From Bacteriovorax sp. PP10 (lineage in GTDB: Bacteria; Bdellovibrionota; Bacteriovoracia; Bacteriovoracales; Bacteriovoracaceae): a stretch of DNA of 64,000 nucleotides. The stretch spans positions 806,001 to 870,000 of the forward strand of contig NZ_JAYGJQ010000001.1 of assembly GCF_035013165.1 (NCBI RefSeq). The letters run 5' to 3'. The notes below the pieces were generated by a model. The model was not told the origin of the DNA. It ran no database searches and worked only from the letters and a program-made list of their open reading frames with translations. Position 1 is the first letter of the stretch, and each line of letters begins with the position of its first letter. The position numbers were made by a program, and so were the translations under genes. This document shows positions 8,298 through 18,167 of this stretch, piece by piece.

Positions 8298-8753
8298 CTA
8301 TGGATATTGATTGCTATTAGGATAATCAGTAGATTCATCACAAGTAAAAGTCACTTGATCGCCTTGCTTTAAACCTAATTTTTTTGATGCTTCAGGAGTA
8401 ATTAAGTGGATTTCATGTGTGGATTCAGTTTTCCATTCTTCATGGTCAAAGAAGCCATCGTTAGTTACTTCAGATCTATCATATTCTCTTACTGAAATCG
8501 TAGAGAAGATTACATCTGCATCTTCAAGTGTATATGGATCGTCTTCAGAGAAATCCCATAACGGGCGTGCAGTTATTTTTTGATCTTGATCCTTTTGTGA
8601 AATCCAGTATTTTCCTCCAACTAATTTATCTCCAAGGTAAACTAAATCATGAGTTGATGATGTACATGATTCATCTCTGTAAGCATGTGAGGCAAAAGCG
8701 TTGCTAGAAACTAAAGATGCTAATAAGAAAACTGGCAATAAAATACTTTTCAT
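8298..8753 (-). CDS. exported protein of unknown function
   Basis: The 151-residue precursor has a signal peptide ending near AFA-S (residue 21). The mature part is acidic, with two cysteines near the ends (in ESCTSS and TFTCDES) that could form a disulphide. Its C-terminal part (ITPEASKKLGLKQGDQVTFTC) resembles a small beta-barrel-type fold in wording, but I cannot assign a family. It sits 31 bp downstream of another exported protein on the same strand, probably in one operon. Confidence 0.7.
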   Translation of the reverse strand: MKSILLPVFLLASLVSSNAFASHAYRDESCTSSTHDLVYLGDKLVGGKYWISQKDQDQKITARPLWDFSEDDPYTLEDADVIFSTISVREYDRSEVTNDGFFDHEEWKTESTHEIHLITPEASKKLGLKQGDQVTFTCDESTDYPNSNQYP

Positions 8754-8784
8754 AAATACTCCTAAAATTAATATTGATTAAAAG

Positions 8785-9327
8785 TTAACAGCTCATTCCT
8801 GGATCGTATGAAAGTGTGCAATCAAGAATTTGTGTTTCCACTTCAACATGATCTTTACCAGTGTATAAAGACCCTTCAATGTATCCTTGAAATTTTGCAC
8901 TTCCACCTACGTCGAAGCATCCTTCTTTCTGATCTTCAATCGACCACTTTGTTGCAGGCTCGTTTTGAAAGTCAAAGGCCTTTACTGTTTCAGGGATCGC
9001 CACAATCGTGAATGATCCTGTATTTCCTTCACCTGCATAAGGTACTTCTGCAGTCACTGTAATAACTTTTAATGGAGAGTTGTGAAAAGTTGTTCCATAG
9101 TTGATAGTGTCATCAGGTGTTGTTAATACGAATCGCTTATTATCTAGATGCACTTTAATTGTTGGAGCATACATTCCAGGAGTGTTTCCACGTTTAAGAA
9201 AGAATTCAAGCTTTTGCTTTGATCCAGAATTTTTAGCTGACTTACAAAATAGTCTTTGGCTTCCTGAATGTGCGTGAGCGTTTGTTGATAATGCTGTAAA
9301 AACGATTAATGGGATAAGTAGTTTCAT
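8785..9327 (-). CDS. exported protein of unknown function
   Basis: The 180-residue precursor has a signal peptide ending near AHA-H (residue 19). The mature domain has four cysteines and many beta-prone stretches, suggesting a secreted or periplasmic beta-rich protein. A start with AGGA-type spacing lies at 9327. It is the first gene of a two-gene exported-protein operon, divergent from the LysR regulator at 9440. No family recognised. Confidence 0.7.
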   Translation of the reverse strand: MKLLIPLIVFTALSTNAHAHSGSQRLFCKSAKNSGSKQKLEFFLKRGNTPGMYAPTIKVHLDNKRFVLTTPDDTINYGTTFHNSPLKVITVTAEVPYAGEGNTGSFTIVAIPETVKAFDFQNEPATKWSIEDQKEGCFDVGGSAKFQGYIEGSLYTGKDHVEVETQILDCTLSYDPGMSC

Positions 9328-9439
9328 TTTCGTGTCCTCAAGTATTGGTTAGTCTTTCGAGGGCCAATTTCGTTTACTTTGTGCATGTTGTAAATTAGAA
9401 TGATTGTAAGACATCCGTCTAAAATGTAGAATGATATAA

Positions 9440-10348
9440 GTGAATGAAATTATGGAATTAAGTTACCTGAGAGTCTTCTATGAAGTGGCAAAAGCTGGCA
9501 AGTTCTCTGAAACGGCCAAGAAGCTTAACGTCAGTCAATCGGCCTTAAGTCGCTCTGTAAGTCTATTGGAAGAAGGCGAAGGCGTAGTGCTTTTTGATAG
9601 GTCTAAGAGTGGTGTTTCGCTCACACCTAAAGGCCTTGATGTTTTTAGACTTTGTGAACAGTTGTTTCAAACTGAAAAAGAAATTGAAAATCTTTGTCGA
9701 GGTATTCAGGATAAGTGCGAAGGCTTTCTTCGTTTTGCCGCTTCCGATCACGTCATTAATGATTTACTTCCAGGGCCCATACACGAATTTCGTCGTCAGC
9801 ATCCAAAGGTTGTTCCTTCTATAAGATCGGGAACGCCTGATGAAATTGTAAATCATCTTCTTACGACTGATTGTGAGTTTGCTTTAATGTTTGCAAAAAT
9901 TAATACTCCTCAAATTGAGTTCAGACGTTTGCATCCAGAGAGTATGTCGCTGGTGTGCCATCCTGATTTGTGGAAAGAGTGTAAATCGTCGAGTAATGAA
10001 AAAACACTTAAAAAACTTATTGGTAAGTATGGTTACATGAGTGCGATTGGTGCTTCGATGGATCGTAGGTCATCGCAAGTTCTTATCGAGTTGTTTGGAG
10101 AGATGCCGTCTATTGGCTTTGAGATTAATAGTCAGGAGTCACAGAAGCGTTTTTGCCTTGCTGGTGAAGGTGTTGCTTACCTGACAAACTTTATGGTGAA
10201 GAAAGAAATTGAGCGAGGGGAGTTGTTTGAAATTCCTGTTGATCATATTCATGAATTTCATATGTGGCTTGCTAGACCTAAGGGAAAACAGCTGAGTCTG
10301 ACTTCGCGAATGTTTCTACAGCACTTAGTGCCAAGCTTGGAATTTTAA
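9440..10348 (+). CDS. LysR-family transcriptional regulator
   Basis: The 302-residue protein has an N-terminal winged helix-turn-helix (FSETAKKLNVSQSALSRSVSLLE) and a substrate-binding-like effector domain. The frame begins with GTG at 9440. An ATG at 9452 (MELSYLRVFYE) fits the usual LysR N terminus better and may be the real start; no strong ribosome site decides it. Divergent placement from the exported-protein operon at 8298-9327 suggests that operon as a target, as is common for LysR proteins, but this is inference. Confidence 0.88.
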   Translation: MNEIMELSYLRVFYEVAKAGKFSETAKKLNVSQSALSRSVSLLEEGEGVVLFDRSKSGVSLTPKGLDVFRLCEQLFQTEKEIENLCRGIQDKCEGFLRFAASDHVINDLLPGPIHEFRRQHPKVVPSIRSGTPDEIVNHLLTTDCEFALMFAKINTPQIEFRRLHPESMSLVCHPDLWKECKSSSNEKTLKKLIGKYGYMSAIGASMDRRSSQVLIELFGEMPSIGFEINSQESQKRFCLAGEGVAYLTNFMVKKEIERGELFEIPVDHIHEFHMWLARPKGKQLSLTSRMFLQHLVPSLEF

Positions 10349-10449
10349 CTTCTTATATATAATTAGTAGCTCTTATTAGATGGTCTCCAAATATCTATTT
10401 AGGTTCTCTTCTTCTAATATTAAAGAACTCCTGTATTTATTTATTAAAC

Positions 10450-11505
10450 ATGCTGCTCTATAAACTTATAATGAATAAGAGCAGCAAGACATTTAATCTC
10501 ATGCTTCCTTTCAATATTATTTGGTTGAGAATGTTAGCTATTTTCTTAGTTTACTTAGGACATAGCGAATTACACTTAGGGGGAGGTTATGGAGCAACTT
10601 TTTTCCTTACCCTCTCAGGATATATTTTCACAAGATTATTTCTTCAAGATCAAGTTCATGGACAAGAAGTATATTTTTTGGATTTTCTATCTCAACGAAT
10701 TTTGAAAGTTTTTCCAACTATAACGACATTGGTTTTTGTAAGCATTTTTACCAAATCAGCTCTTCATCTTAAAGTTGATTTTTTGCAAGTCCTTTCAGTA
10801 TTAACTTTCACCAGTAATTATTATAATTCTTATTATGGACATCCAAATAACGGATTAGCTCATTTATGGACGCTCTCAGTATATATGCAATTCATTGTTA
10901 TTTATTTTGTAATTTTTAAATACCTAAAGAGCAGAAAAAAGCTGACGATTTTTTTTATATTACTCAGTCTCTTTTGCCTTGGGTATCGAAGCCTATTAGT
11001 CACTATGAACTTAGGAACTAGTTCTTACATTTACAATTCTCTAGAGACAAGGATCGACGCCTTGTCAATCGGCGCTCTTCTGGCTTTGAATATCGAATAC
11101 TTTTATGAACATCATTTTTATTCTTGGTTGAAACATCCAATGGCCTTTGGAGTAAATTTAGTACTCATTTATTTTATTGGGCAGCTTGTTCCTCATTGGA
11201 GAAATAGTTTTGGATTTTCTATTCATGCTATTTTTTACGGAGTGCTTATTTATCAAGTTTTGAATTATAATTCTTTTCTTATTCGAGATCGTTATTACAA
11301 AACACTAAGTCTGCTTTGTTTTTGGTTCTATTTCTTTCATCCTTGGGCCTTCATCATTGGACATAAGTTACCATTTGATCGAGCGTGGCAAGTATTAATG
11401 GGGGCACTAATTTTTGTTGTGAGTATGATTGGGTTTATATTGATTAGAGAAAAATCAAAAATATATTTTGTAAGTAATTGGAAGAGGTTTCAAAAGATTA
11501 ATTAA
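10450..11505 (+). CDS. membrane acyltransferase, family 3 (OafA/YrhL type)
   Basis: About 350 residues with roughly ten hydrophobic segments. The N-terminal block has an H in YLGHSELHLGGGYGATFFLTLSGYI, the pattern of acyltransferase-3 proteins that O-acylate surface sugars or peptidoglycan at the inner membrane. A second ATG at 10471 is an alternative start that removes seven residues. It stands alone between a LysR gene and truA. Base composition is lower in GC than its neighbours by eye. Substrate unknown. Confidence 0.78.
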   Translation: MLLYKLIMNKSSKTFNLMLPFNIIWLRMLAIFLVYLGHSELHLGGGYGATFFLTLSGYIFTRLFLQDQVHGQEVYFLDFLSQRILKVFPTITTLVFVSIFTKSALHLKVDFLQVLSVLTFTSNYYNSYYGHPNNGLAHLWTLSVYMQFIVIYFVIFKYLKSRKKLTIFFILLSLFCLGYRSLLVTMNLGTSSYIYNSLETRIDALSIGALLALNIEYFYEHHFYSWLKHPMAFGVNLVLIYFIGQLVPHWRNSFGFSIHAIFYGVLIYQVLNYNSFLIRDRYYKTLSLLCFWFYFFHPWAFIIGHKLPFDRAWQVLMGALIFVVSMIGFILIREKSKIYFVSNWKRFQKIN

Positions 11506-11551
11506 AATTAGATTTTAGCTTGGTTTCGTTATGTCTAAGATGGGTAATTGC

Positions 11552-12355
11552 CTATGATTGGGATGGATAATTTATTCTATAGAGAAAAAGCCCATTGGGA
11601 GATGCCACTTTCCATAATTGCTTTTCACTCTTAGGGCCGTTTAATAAAATTATGAAGTTATCAGCAGATAATTTTCCACTTCCAACCATCCAGAGTGCGC
11701 TCACAATGTGTCTGATCATCTGTTTTAAAAATCCATTGGCTTCTATTTTAAATTGATAACAACTGTGAAGACCTTTCGGTACTTGAAAGAGCTCTAAGTT
11801 AGAAAAAAAATCTTGAGGATTAATTTCTGATAGCTCACAAAAAGAAATTTCTCTAATTGTACTCTTTACATTGCTACCACTCGAATAGAAATTACAAAAA
11901 TCATGAGTTCCAATTAAGGCCTGAATACAGATCTTCATTGAAGCAATATCTAATTTGTTCGCAATGTTTGCAATGAACTGAGTGTCTTCTTTTGATACTT
12001 GAGTCTTATTAGTAAAAAAATATCGATATTCCTTAGACAGAGATGCAATTGATGGTCTGAAAAGACCATCACAAGGTTCAGCACTAATACACTTAATTTG
12101 AGAAGGAAGAATTCTATTAAATGATTCAAGAAATGAAGAAAGTTTAATTGGATTATCGGTAGTGATCTTCACCACCTGATCCATGGCATGAACACCTGTA
12201 TCAGTTCTAGATGCGGCCATTGTAGTGAATTTTCCATCTAGGATCTTGGATAGTGCTGTATTAAATTCGCTCTGAACTGTCTGAATATCATTTTGCCACT
12301 GGAATCCAGCGTAATTTGTACCTTCATATTGAATTGTCGTTTTGTAATAATACAT
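11552..12355 (-). CDS. truA: tRNA pseudouridine synthase A
   Basis: The 267-residue protein converts uridines 38-40 of tRNA anticodon arms to pseudouridine. The N terminus YYKTTIQYEGTNYAGFQWQ and the catalytic motif SRTDTGVHAMDQV (Asp after RT) are diagnostic. The C-terminal half has the RHIVSALWMVG block. Length matches the family (about 240-270). It is divergent from a small acidic protein gene, with start codons 85 bases apart. Confidence 0.95.
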   Translation of the reverse strand: MYYYKTTIQYEGTNYAGFQWQNDIQTVQSEFNTALSKILDGKFTTMAASRTDTGVHAMDQVVKITTDNPIKLSSFLESFNRILPSQIKCISAEPCDGLFRPSIASLSKEYRYFFTNKTQVSKEDTQFIANIANKLDIASMKICIQALIGTHDFCNFYSSGSNVKSTIREISFCELSEINPQDFFSNLELFQVPKGLHSCYQFKIEANGFLKQMIRHIVSALWMVGSGKLSADNFIILLNGPKSEKQLWKVASPNGLFLYRINYPSQS

Positions 12356-12439
12356 AAGCGATAATTGTACTATGAAAGATTTTCGAATGGAATCTTGAAC
12401 AACAGGGAAGGATCATGCAGAATTATTTTAGAGGTTAAT

Positions 12440-12634
12440 ATGAATGAAGATGATTTCGAAGGTACTCTAGTTTTGGAAAAACTCGCAGAAATTGATCTGG
12501 TAGATGATTTTTTTGATGCAATTGATTCTGACGATATTGAACGCGTTATTTCCCTTTTAAAAGAGGCAAGAGTTGATTCCTCAACGATTACAATCGTAGT
12601 TAAACAAATTGAAGACAGCTATGGGGATGATTAA
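12440..12634 (+). CDS. small acidic protein of unknown function
   Basis: I place the start at ATG 12440, five bases after GAGGT, giving 64 residues. A longer frame from 12365 lacks a ribosome site. The product is strongly acidic (many Asp/Glu, ending GDD) and predicted helical, with no signal peptide or membrane segment. It is soluble and perhaps an adaptor or binding partner. It converges with proA. No family recognised. Confidence 0.55.
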   Translation: MNEDDFEGTLVLEKLAEIDLVDDFFDAIDSDDIERVISLLKEARVDSSTITIVVKQIEDSYGDD

Positions 12635-12654
12635 ATTGCGGACTTTTATCCTAT

Positions 12655-12673
12655 CCTCGCTTGCACTGCGAGG
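12655..12673. terminator. short hairpin between convergent genes
   Basis: CCTCGC (12655-12660) pairs with GCGAGG (12668-12673) around a seven-base loop, 21 bases after the stop of the small acidic gene and just outside the proA stop at 12684. No T run follows, so it is a weak terminator candidate. Confidence 0.4.
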
Positions 12674-12683
12674 GAGGCCATCA

Positions 12684-13874
12684 TCATTTTCTAATATGAC
12701 CATTCCCCGTAACGATAAATCTGGTCGCAGTCATTTCAGCAGCTCCCATTGGCCCATAAGCATGAAGTTTTGAAGTTGAAATTCCAAGTTCTGCTCCAAG
12801 ACCTAGTTCACCGCCATCATTAAATCGAGTTGAAGCATTGATAACAATACAAGAAGCATCAAGTGAATTCATAAATTCTTCGATCACTTCGGGATCTGTG
12901 GCCAGGATTGCTTCTGTGTGATGAGAAGAATATTTCTTAATATGCTCAATGGCCTCGAGGTGAGTTTTCACCATTTTAATAGAGATCTTTTTATCTAGCC
13001 ATTCAGTCGCATAATCTTCTTCAGTAGCAGGATACTTGAGTTCAACAGCAGCAGCTTTTAAAGCATCGAAAATTTCTTCATTCTTTGGATAATTTTCATT
13101 CAGAATAAGTGTCTCTAAAGCATTACACACACCAGGTCTTTGAGTTTTTGCATTTAAAATAATTGCGATAGCATCCACATTACAATCGGAGTGCACATAA
13201 AGATGACAAAGGCCTTTGTCATGGGCCACCACTGGCATCGTAGCATTAGCTTTTACGTAATTAATAAGAGCACTGCCTCCACGTGGCACCATGAGATCAA
13301 TGTATTTATTTAATTTTAAAATTTCAGCTACATCTTCTCGCGTTTCAATCAAGCTGATGGATCCCATTGGAAGAACTGAAGCGGTTGCATTGTGAATGAT
13401 CTCAAAAAGCTTGCGATTAGAATGCTGGGCCTCTTTTCCACCTTTGAGTATGATGGCATTTCCTGACTTTATTGCAAGAGCAGCACCATCAACAACCACA
13501 TTTGGACGTGATTCAAAAATCATCCCGATCACACCTATGGGAATTCTTTGCTTTTGAACCAGTAGTCCATCAGGGCGAGTGTGAGACTCTACAATCATCC
13601 CCACAACTTGCTTCTGGTTGGCGACTTCTATACACATCGCTGAAAGGTCATGAATATTTTTTTCAGTCAAGGTCAAGCGATCAAACATCGCACTCGATAA
13701 ATTATTAATCTTTGCATCTGCTAGATCTTTTTTATTCTCATTCAAGATTTCATCAGCATGAGATAGAAGTGCTTTTGAAATAGCAGCAAGGGCGGTTAAG
13801 CGCATTTCTTCTGACAGGCCTTGAAGTTTTAAACTAGCATCACGCGCGTTCATCGCGAGGTCAAGAACACTCAT
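12684..13874 (-). CDS. proA: gamma-glutamyl phosphate reductase
   Basis: The 396-residue enzyme carries out the second step of proline synthesis, the NADPH reduction of glutamyl 5-phosphate to the semialdehyde. The aldehyde-dehydrogenase-type core is visible, with the catalytic cysteine in RPGVCNALETL and family blocks GMIFESRPNVVVD and GGSALI. It overlaps the end of proB by four bases, so the two enzymes are translationally coupled, in keeping with channelling of the unstable intermediate. Confidence 0.96.
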   Translation of the reverse strand: MSVLDLAMNARDASLKLQGLSEEMRLTALAAISKALLSHADEILNENKKDLADAKINNLSSAMFDRLTLTEKNIHDLSAMCIEVANQKQVVGMIVESHTRPDGLLVQKQRIPIGVIGMIFESRPNVVVDGAALAIKSGNAIILKGGKEAQHSNRKLFEIIHNATASVLPMGSISLIETREDVAEILKLNKYIDLMVPRGGSALINYVKANATMPVVAHDKGLCHLYVHSDCNVDAIAIILNAKTQRPGVCNALETLILNENYPKNEEIFDALKAAAVELKYPATEEDYATEWLDKKISIKMVKTHLEAIEHIKKYSSHHTEAILATDPEVIEEFMNSLDASCIVINASTRFNDGGELGLGAELGISTSKLHAYGPMGAAEMTATRFIVTGNGHIRK

Positions 13875-14977
13875 AACTCATCCTTTTTTAGCAGAAGATT
13901 GTCTTTATGAATTGCCACCTTAGAATGGATATATTCTAGAAGATCATTTATCTCAGCAGATTTTTTTCCTTTAATTAAATTCAGTTCGGAAGAATCGTAT
14001 TCGGTAAGTCCTATTGCAAGGACTTTTCTTTTATGGCGAATTTGAATGACGTCACCACGCTTAAATTTCCCCTGTACTTTTTTTATGCCAACTGGAAGAA
14101 GGGAAGTATGACCATCTGTAAGTGCAGTAGAGGCCCCATCGTCAACGATCACATAACAATCATTCTTCACTAAAGTTGAAAGCCAGGATTTACGACGTGA
14201 TTTTTCGCGAACAGGATTACCTTTAAAATTTGTTCCACCTTGATGAAGGAGTAAACGAGAGACGGCCTTATTATGGAGGTAGCTTCCCAAAATAACATCA
14301 ATACCCAAGGGAGTAAGCTTTCGGACTGCTTTGAGTTTGGTATCCATTCCGCCACGACCCACACTTGTTTTGGCCGCAATTTTTACATTTAAAAAATCGT
14401 CTCTGAAATCAATTTCTTTAAATTGAATGGCATCAGGCTCTTTTGGATTTTTATCAAAAAGACCATCGGCTTCAGATAAGAGAATCAGTTTGTCGGCATC
14501 CGAAGCTTCAGTCATCATCACTGCCAGCTGATCATTATCACCGACAGTGATCTCTTCAAATGAAACAGTGTCGTTTTCATTTACAATGGGAAGGATGCCA
14601 TTTTCCAGCAGACGATTAATAGTGTTTCGAATATTTAAAAATCTTTTTCTTTCTTTAAAATCTTCGTGAGTGACAAGGATTTGAGCGCATGGCCAGTTAA
14701 ACTCCGAAAGAGTATCAATATAGGTCTTCATGAGGATTGGTTGACCAACAGCTGCCAGGGCCTGTTGATAAGAGATCATCATTTTCTTTTCATCTGGTTT
14801 TTTAATAAGGCCACGGGCAGAGTTAATGGCACCTGATGAGATCAGAATTGGCATGTAACCATGGTTTCTTAATTCAAAAAGATCAGCAATGAGATTTTTT
14901 ATTTTTGATGGATTTACACCGCCATTTTCGTCAGTGACAGCAAGAGAGCCAACTTTTACTACAATCCGATGCTTCAT
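13871..14977 (-). CDS. proB: glutamate 5-kinase with PUA domain
   Basis: The 368-residue enzyme phosphorylates glutamate in the first, feedback-inhibited step of proline synthesis. The amino-acid-kinase domain (about 1-250) shows VVKVGSLAVT, SSGAI and NENDTVSFEEITVGDNDQLA. The C-terminal PUA domain (about 270-350) is typical of full-length proB. It heads the proBA operon. Confidence 0.96.
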   Translation of the reverse strand: MKHRIVVKVGSLAVTDENGGVNPSKIKNLIADLFELRNHGYMPILISSGAINSARGLIKKPDEKKMMISYQQALAAVGQPILMKTYIDTLSEFNWPCAQILVTHEDFKERKRFLNIRNTINRLLENGILPIVNENDTVSFEEITVGDNDQLAVMMTEASDADKLILLSEADGLFDKNPKEPDAIQFKEIDFRDDFLNVKIAAKTSVGRGGMDTKLKAVRKLTPLGIDVILGSYLHNKAVSRLLLHQGGTNFKGNPVREKSRRKSWLSTLVKNDCYVIVDDGASTALTDGHTSLLPVGIKKVQGKFKRGDVIQIRHKRKVLAIGLTEYDSSELNLIKGKKSAEINDLLEYIHSKVAIHKDNLLLKKDEL

Positions 14978-15007
14978 TTATTATCCTTCATAAGTTGTGG
15001 GCGCTCT

Positions 15008-15790
15008 TTAAATTATTCTAGACTCAAATCCATAAATTTCACATATTTTTTCGAATCCAAGCTTCAAACAAATCGGAGCCGATGTACTCTCAAGGCAATG
15101 GATAATCGCTGGCAGATTCTCTCTCTTTATTATTTCCAATCGATAAGCTAGAAGTGAGCGATAAATACCTTTTCCTCTTAAATCTGGATTTACAGCTGCT
15201 CCAGCTAAAAGAGCATAATTATCAAATATACGTATACCTGCTGAGGCCACTGGCCTGTTATCCAGATAAGCAATGAAGCTTAAACCCTTTTTTGTGTTGG
15301 CTTCAAGTGCTTCTTTGATTTGTTTCCTTAAGTATTCTATCCCTTGAGAAGGAGTTCCCCAAGCAGAGGCCTGGACACTTAACCAATCTTCTAAGGTTGA
15401 TAGATCAAGTAACTTTATCTCAACATTTGGATTATGAGGAATTTGTATGACGTTAGGATCAGCATAGAGACCATAGAGAGTCTCACTCGGTTGCATTTTA
15501 TGTTTAACAAGAATAGAGGATAGATTTTTTGGTTTTGAAGAAGGTGAAATTTTAACTTGGAAAGGCAGTCCGAGTTTTTCATAGTGCTCAATTGCTTTTA
15601 CAATTCTTTCTTCTGCTTCCTGGGATTCAAGTGAACATTTAAGAATACCATTCAAGTGAATTACAGGAGCATTGGGCGTAGTGACCTGGATCCAATTTTC
15701 TTCAATGATAACTTCATTCTGATTATTTTTTTGAACTTGGACTGATATTGCATCTTCAACTAGAAATAACTTTTCTTTAAAGGTGTGCAT
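15008..15790 (-). CDS. GNAT-family N-acetyltransferase
   Basis: The 260-residue protein ends in a GNAT acetyl-CoA domain. The C-terminal half has LAGAAVNPDLRGKGIYRSLLAYRLEI, the R/Q-x-x-G-x-G/A acetyl-CoA loop region. The N-terminal 120 residues look like a diverged second GNAT-like half. The acceptor is unknown. The gene lies 19 bp after a DUF3626 protein gene on the same strand, so the two may be cotranscribed. Confidence 0.8.
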   Translation of the reverse strand: MHTFKEKLFLVEDAISVQVQKNNQNEVIIEENWIQVTTPNAPVIHLNGILKCSLESQEAEERIVKAIEHYEKLGLPFQVKISPSSKPKNLSSILVKHKMQPSETLYGLYADPNVIQIPHNPNVEIKLLDLSTLEDWLSVQASAWGTPSQGIEYLRKQIKEALEANTKKGLSFIAYLDNRPVASAGIRIFDNYALLAGAAVNPDLRGKGIYRSLLAYRLEIIKRENLPAIIHCLESTSAPICLKLGFEKICEIYGFESRII

Positions 15791-15809
15791 ATCTTATTTC
15801 CTATATGTC

Positions 15810-16898
15810 TTAAGATTTAAAAGTTGAGAGTGGTTTTCCAAAGGTAACCAAAACATGCCATAAAAGTTTTAGTTCTTGCAGTACCTCCGAATAGGTTCCA
15901 CGATCACTCCAGGCCGCAGGATCTTGCTTAAGAGATGCAGCAGCGACACCAATCATCTGTGTATCAAGATAAGAAGTAGTGGCCACTCTTTTAGCAAGTG
16001 AAGGCATTGTCGGCCCACGAAAATCCAGAGGCACTTCATTTAAATCTAGAGCATAACCTTGGTGCCATAAAATCTTAATTTTATAATCTTTGCAAATGGC
16101 CTCTAAAAAATTTCCCGTCTCAGTACCTTTAAAGGCCGGATCAGCGACTAATTCTTCAACATCATCAGCAAGTGAAATATTACCGTGTATCTGAGCTTCG
16201 ATGTAATGGTTTAAGTTGCGAGCGATTCGCTTAGACGAAAAATCGTGAGTTTTATCCATTGATGAAAGGTGCTTTATCAGTTTGGGAATTGTTAAATCCT
16301 TTTCACCTAAAGCATAATCTCGAGTGAAAGCTTCCGTAAGAAATGCAGCTAGAATATCGTCGAATTCAGCAAGCGTTCCTTTTTCTTTTGGATCTTGATG
16401 TGAGTCGAGATAGGTAAAAGTACAGCGAGAAGAAACTTCTGATTTCAAAACAAAATAGCATGAGCCAAATCTAGGAGCTGGTCCATCTTGATGGCACATT
16501 ACATTTAATGCTCCATACTTTGGTCGGTGATGATTTTCAGATCCTTCTAGATTGTAAGCTCCATTGTATAATCGATTCTCCCAATTATCACGTGCTCCTC
16601 CGGGATGAGCAGACACACTTCCACTCGAGAGAAGAGTTTCAAACTGGCCTTTGTAAATCCCTTGAGTATGAAGGGCCTCTGCGACACTTTTCATCTGAGA
16701 GTCAAGACGGTCTGGATGAAAGTGAACCGCTACTTTTGCATTTCTTTTTAATTTCAAAACAGCTTGTTCGTAAACTTCACTCGTAATGTTAGACATACGA
16801 AGAAGGTGAGTAATCGTTTCTTGTGCTTCTGATCTTCGAGATTGTGCGTATTTTTGGACGTAATCAATAGCAGCTAATTGTGAAGGGGCCAAGCTCAT
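15810..16898 (-). CDS. DUF3626 domain protein
   Basis: The 362-residue protein has the conserved blocks VAVHFHPDRL, HTQGIYKGQFET, SAHPGGARDNWE and PRFGSCYF, which I recognise as DUF3626. The family has no established activity. The His/Asp/Cys-containing blocks hint at an enzyme or toxin-like fold, but that is speculation. There is no signal peptide. It is followed by a GNAT gene. Confidence 0.78.
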   Translation of the reverse strand: MSLAPSQLAAIDYVQKYAQSRRSEAQETITHLLRMSNITSEVYEQAVLKLKRNAKVAVHFHPDRLDSQMKSVAEALHTQGIYKGQFETLLSSGSVSAHPGGARDNWENRLYNGAYNLEGSENHHRPKYGALNVMCHQDGPAPRFGSCYFVLKSEVSSRCTFTYLDSHQDPKEKGTLAEFDDILAAFLTEAFTRDYALGEKDLTIPKLIKHLSSMDKTHDFSSKRIARNLNHYIEAQIHGNISLADDVEELVADPAFKGTETGNFLEAICKDYKIKILWHQGYALDLNEVPLDFRGPTMPSLAKRVATTSYLDTQMIGVAAASLKQDPAAWSDRGTYSEVLQELKLLWHVLVTFGKPLSTFKS

Positions 16899-17094
16899 TG
16901 GGTTATCTCTTGAATCGTTTAATTTTTTATAAGTTGTACGTCATAAATTTTACGCTAAAAAAAAGACAGGAGCAAGATTGATTAGTGTAAGAAAATTAGT
17001 TAGTTATTAAAGTAAAAAATTTTGCCTGTCTTAATTTGCTTTCAATTATGTGAGGCGAGATGATGGTTGGAGGCACTTTAGAAAAGGAGATAAA

Positions 17095-17553
17095 ATGAAA
17101 ACGACAACAGAACCCTCAAAAAAAGATTCCAATGCAATACGAGAAAATTTTTTGAACGAAAAAAAGTTTGATAAGTCAGAAGTAACAAATAAGACAACTG
17201 AAGTAAAAAGTTTTAAAAAAGCTGATGAAGTTCGCGATTTTCCAAAAGGAAAATTAGAATTAGTTCATGTTGGTGGTAGAGAGATAGGCAGGGCCACTTT
17301 ACAACCTGGTTGGAGATGGTCAACTTCTCTTAAGCCAATTGCTCATACCGAAAGTTGTGAAGCTCCTCATTTTCAATATCATGTTTCAGGAGTCTTAAAA
17401 GTAAAAATGGACAGTGGTGAGGAATATGAATTACATGCAGGAGATATTTCAATGCTAAAACCTGGACATGATGCATGGGTTGTTGGAAACGAACCAGTAG
17501 TGCTTGTTGATTTTCAAGGTATGAGAGATTTTGCAAAGAAAAATATTCATTGA
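17095..17553 (+). CDS. cupin-domain protein
   Basis: I place the start at ATG 17095, which follows AAAAGGAG; a longer frame from 17050 has no ribosome site. The 152-residue protein has a charged N-terminal tail (about 40 residues) and then a single cupin beta-barrel. It contains EAPHFQYHVSGVLKVKMDSGEEYELHAGDISMLKPGHDAWVVG, with two His and Glu residues that could bind a metal. Small cupins of this type often act as metal or ligand sensors or simple isomerases. No operon partner. Confidence 0.72.
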   Translation: MKTTTEPSKKDSNAIRENFLNEKKFDKSEVTNKTTEVKSFKKADEVRDFPKGKLELVHVGGREIGRATLQPGWRWSTSLKPIAHTESCEAPHFQYHVSGVLKVKMDSGEEYELHAGDISMLKPGHDAWVVGNEPVVLVDFQGMRDFAKKNIH

Positions 17554-17601
17554 AGAAATTTAGAAATTAAGAGGACTAATAATTTAATTAATTGAAATAT
17601 A

Positions 17602-17625
17602 AGGGGAAGAGTTTCTTCTTCCCCT
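17602..17625 (+). terminator. hairpin after the cupin gene
   Basis: AGGGGAAGA (17602-17610) pairs with TCTTCCCCT (17617-17625) around a six-base loop, about 50 bases after the cupin stop. There is no clean T run, so it may be a weak terminator or an RNA-stabilising stem. Confidence 0.5.
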
Positions 17626-17738
17626 CAAATTACGAGTATATTTGCTGAAGCCATTAGAATAAACATATATGAAGTATAGGAAAGAACCAATAGATCTTCT
17701 TCCTCTCTGGACTTAAAAGTAAGGCGGGGGATAAAAAT

Positions 17739-18140
17739 ATGAAAAAAACTTTAACTGTCTTGGGATTTCTTCTTTTTACAACAAATGTATGGGCCTACAC
17801 TTTTACTTGCATAACATCACAAGAGAATTTGAACGGATTGGCCTTTGAAGTTTTTCAGGGAGGACGTGGAGAAAGTAGTTTAGATATTCATGAAGTGAAT
17901 TTTTCAAATGGGCAATTAATTTCAGATCTTGGAAATATTAAACAAAGCAATCGAGTGACAGAAACAGCCGTTAATCATCAATTTATTTTTGAAGCTGATG
18001 ATGTTTCGTTTGCTTTAAATTATTTGGCAGTAACAGGGCAACCTACAATCGGAAGAATTACAAAACTGCCTTCAACAATCTCTACTTCGACAACTAGATT
18101 GAATTGTTTTATTGGCACGCTTCGTGATCTGATTCCGTAA
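17739..18140 (+). CDS. exported protein of unknown function
   Basis: The 133-residue precursor has a signal peptide (MKKTLTVLGFLLFTTNVWA) and a mature domain rich in beta-prone stretches. Two cysteines (in FTCITS and LNCFIG) sit near the two ends and could form a disulphide. It converges with the GST gene at 18168. No family recognised. Confidence 0.65.
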   Translation: MKKTLTVLGFLLFTTNVWAYTFTCITSQENLNGLAFEVFQGGRGESSLDIHEVNFSNGQLISDLGNIKQSNRVTETAVNHQFIFEADDVSFALNYLAVTGQPTIGRITKLPSTISTSTTRLNCFIGTLRDLIP

Positions 18141-18167
18141 CGTAAACAACCTGATTTGTGATTGCAT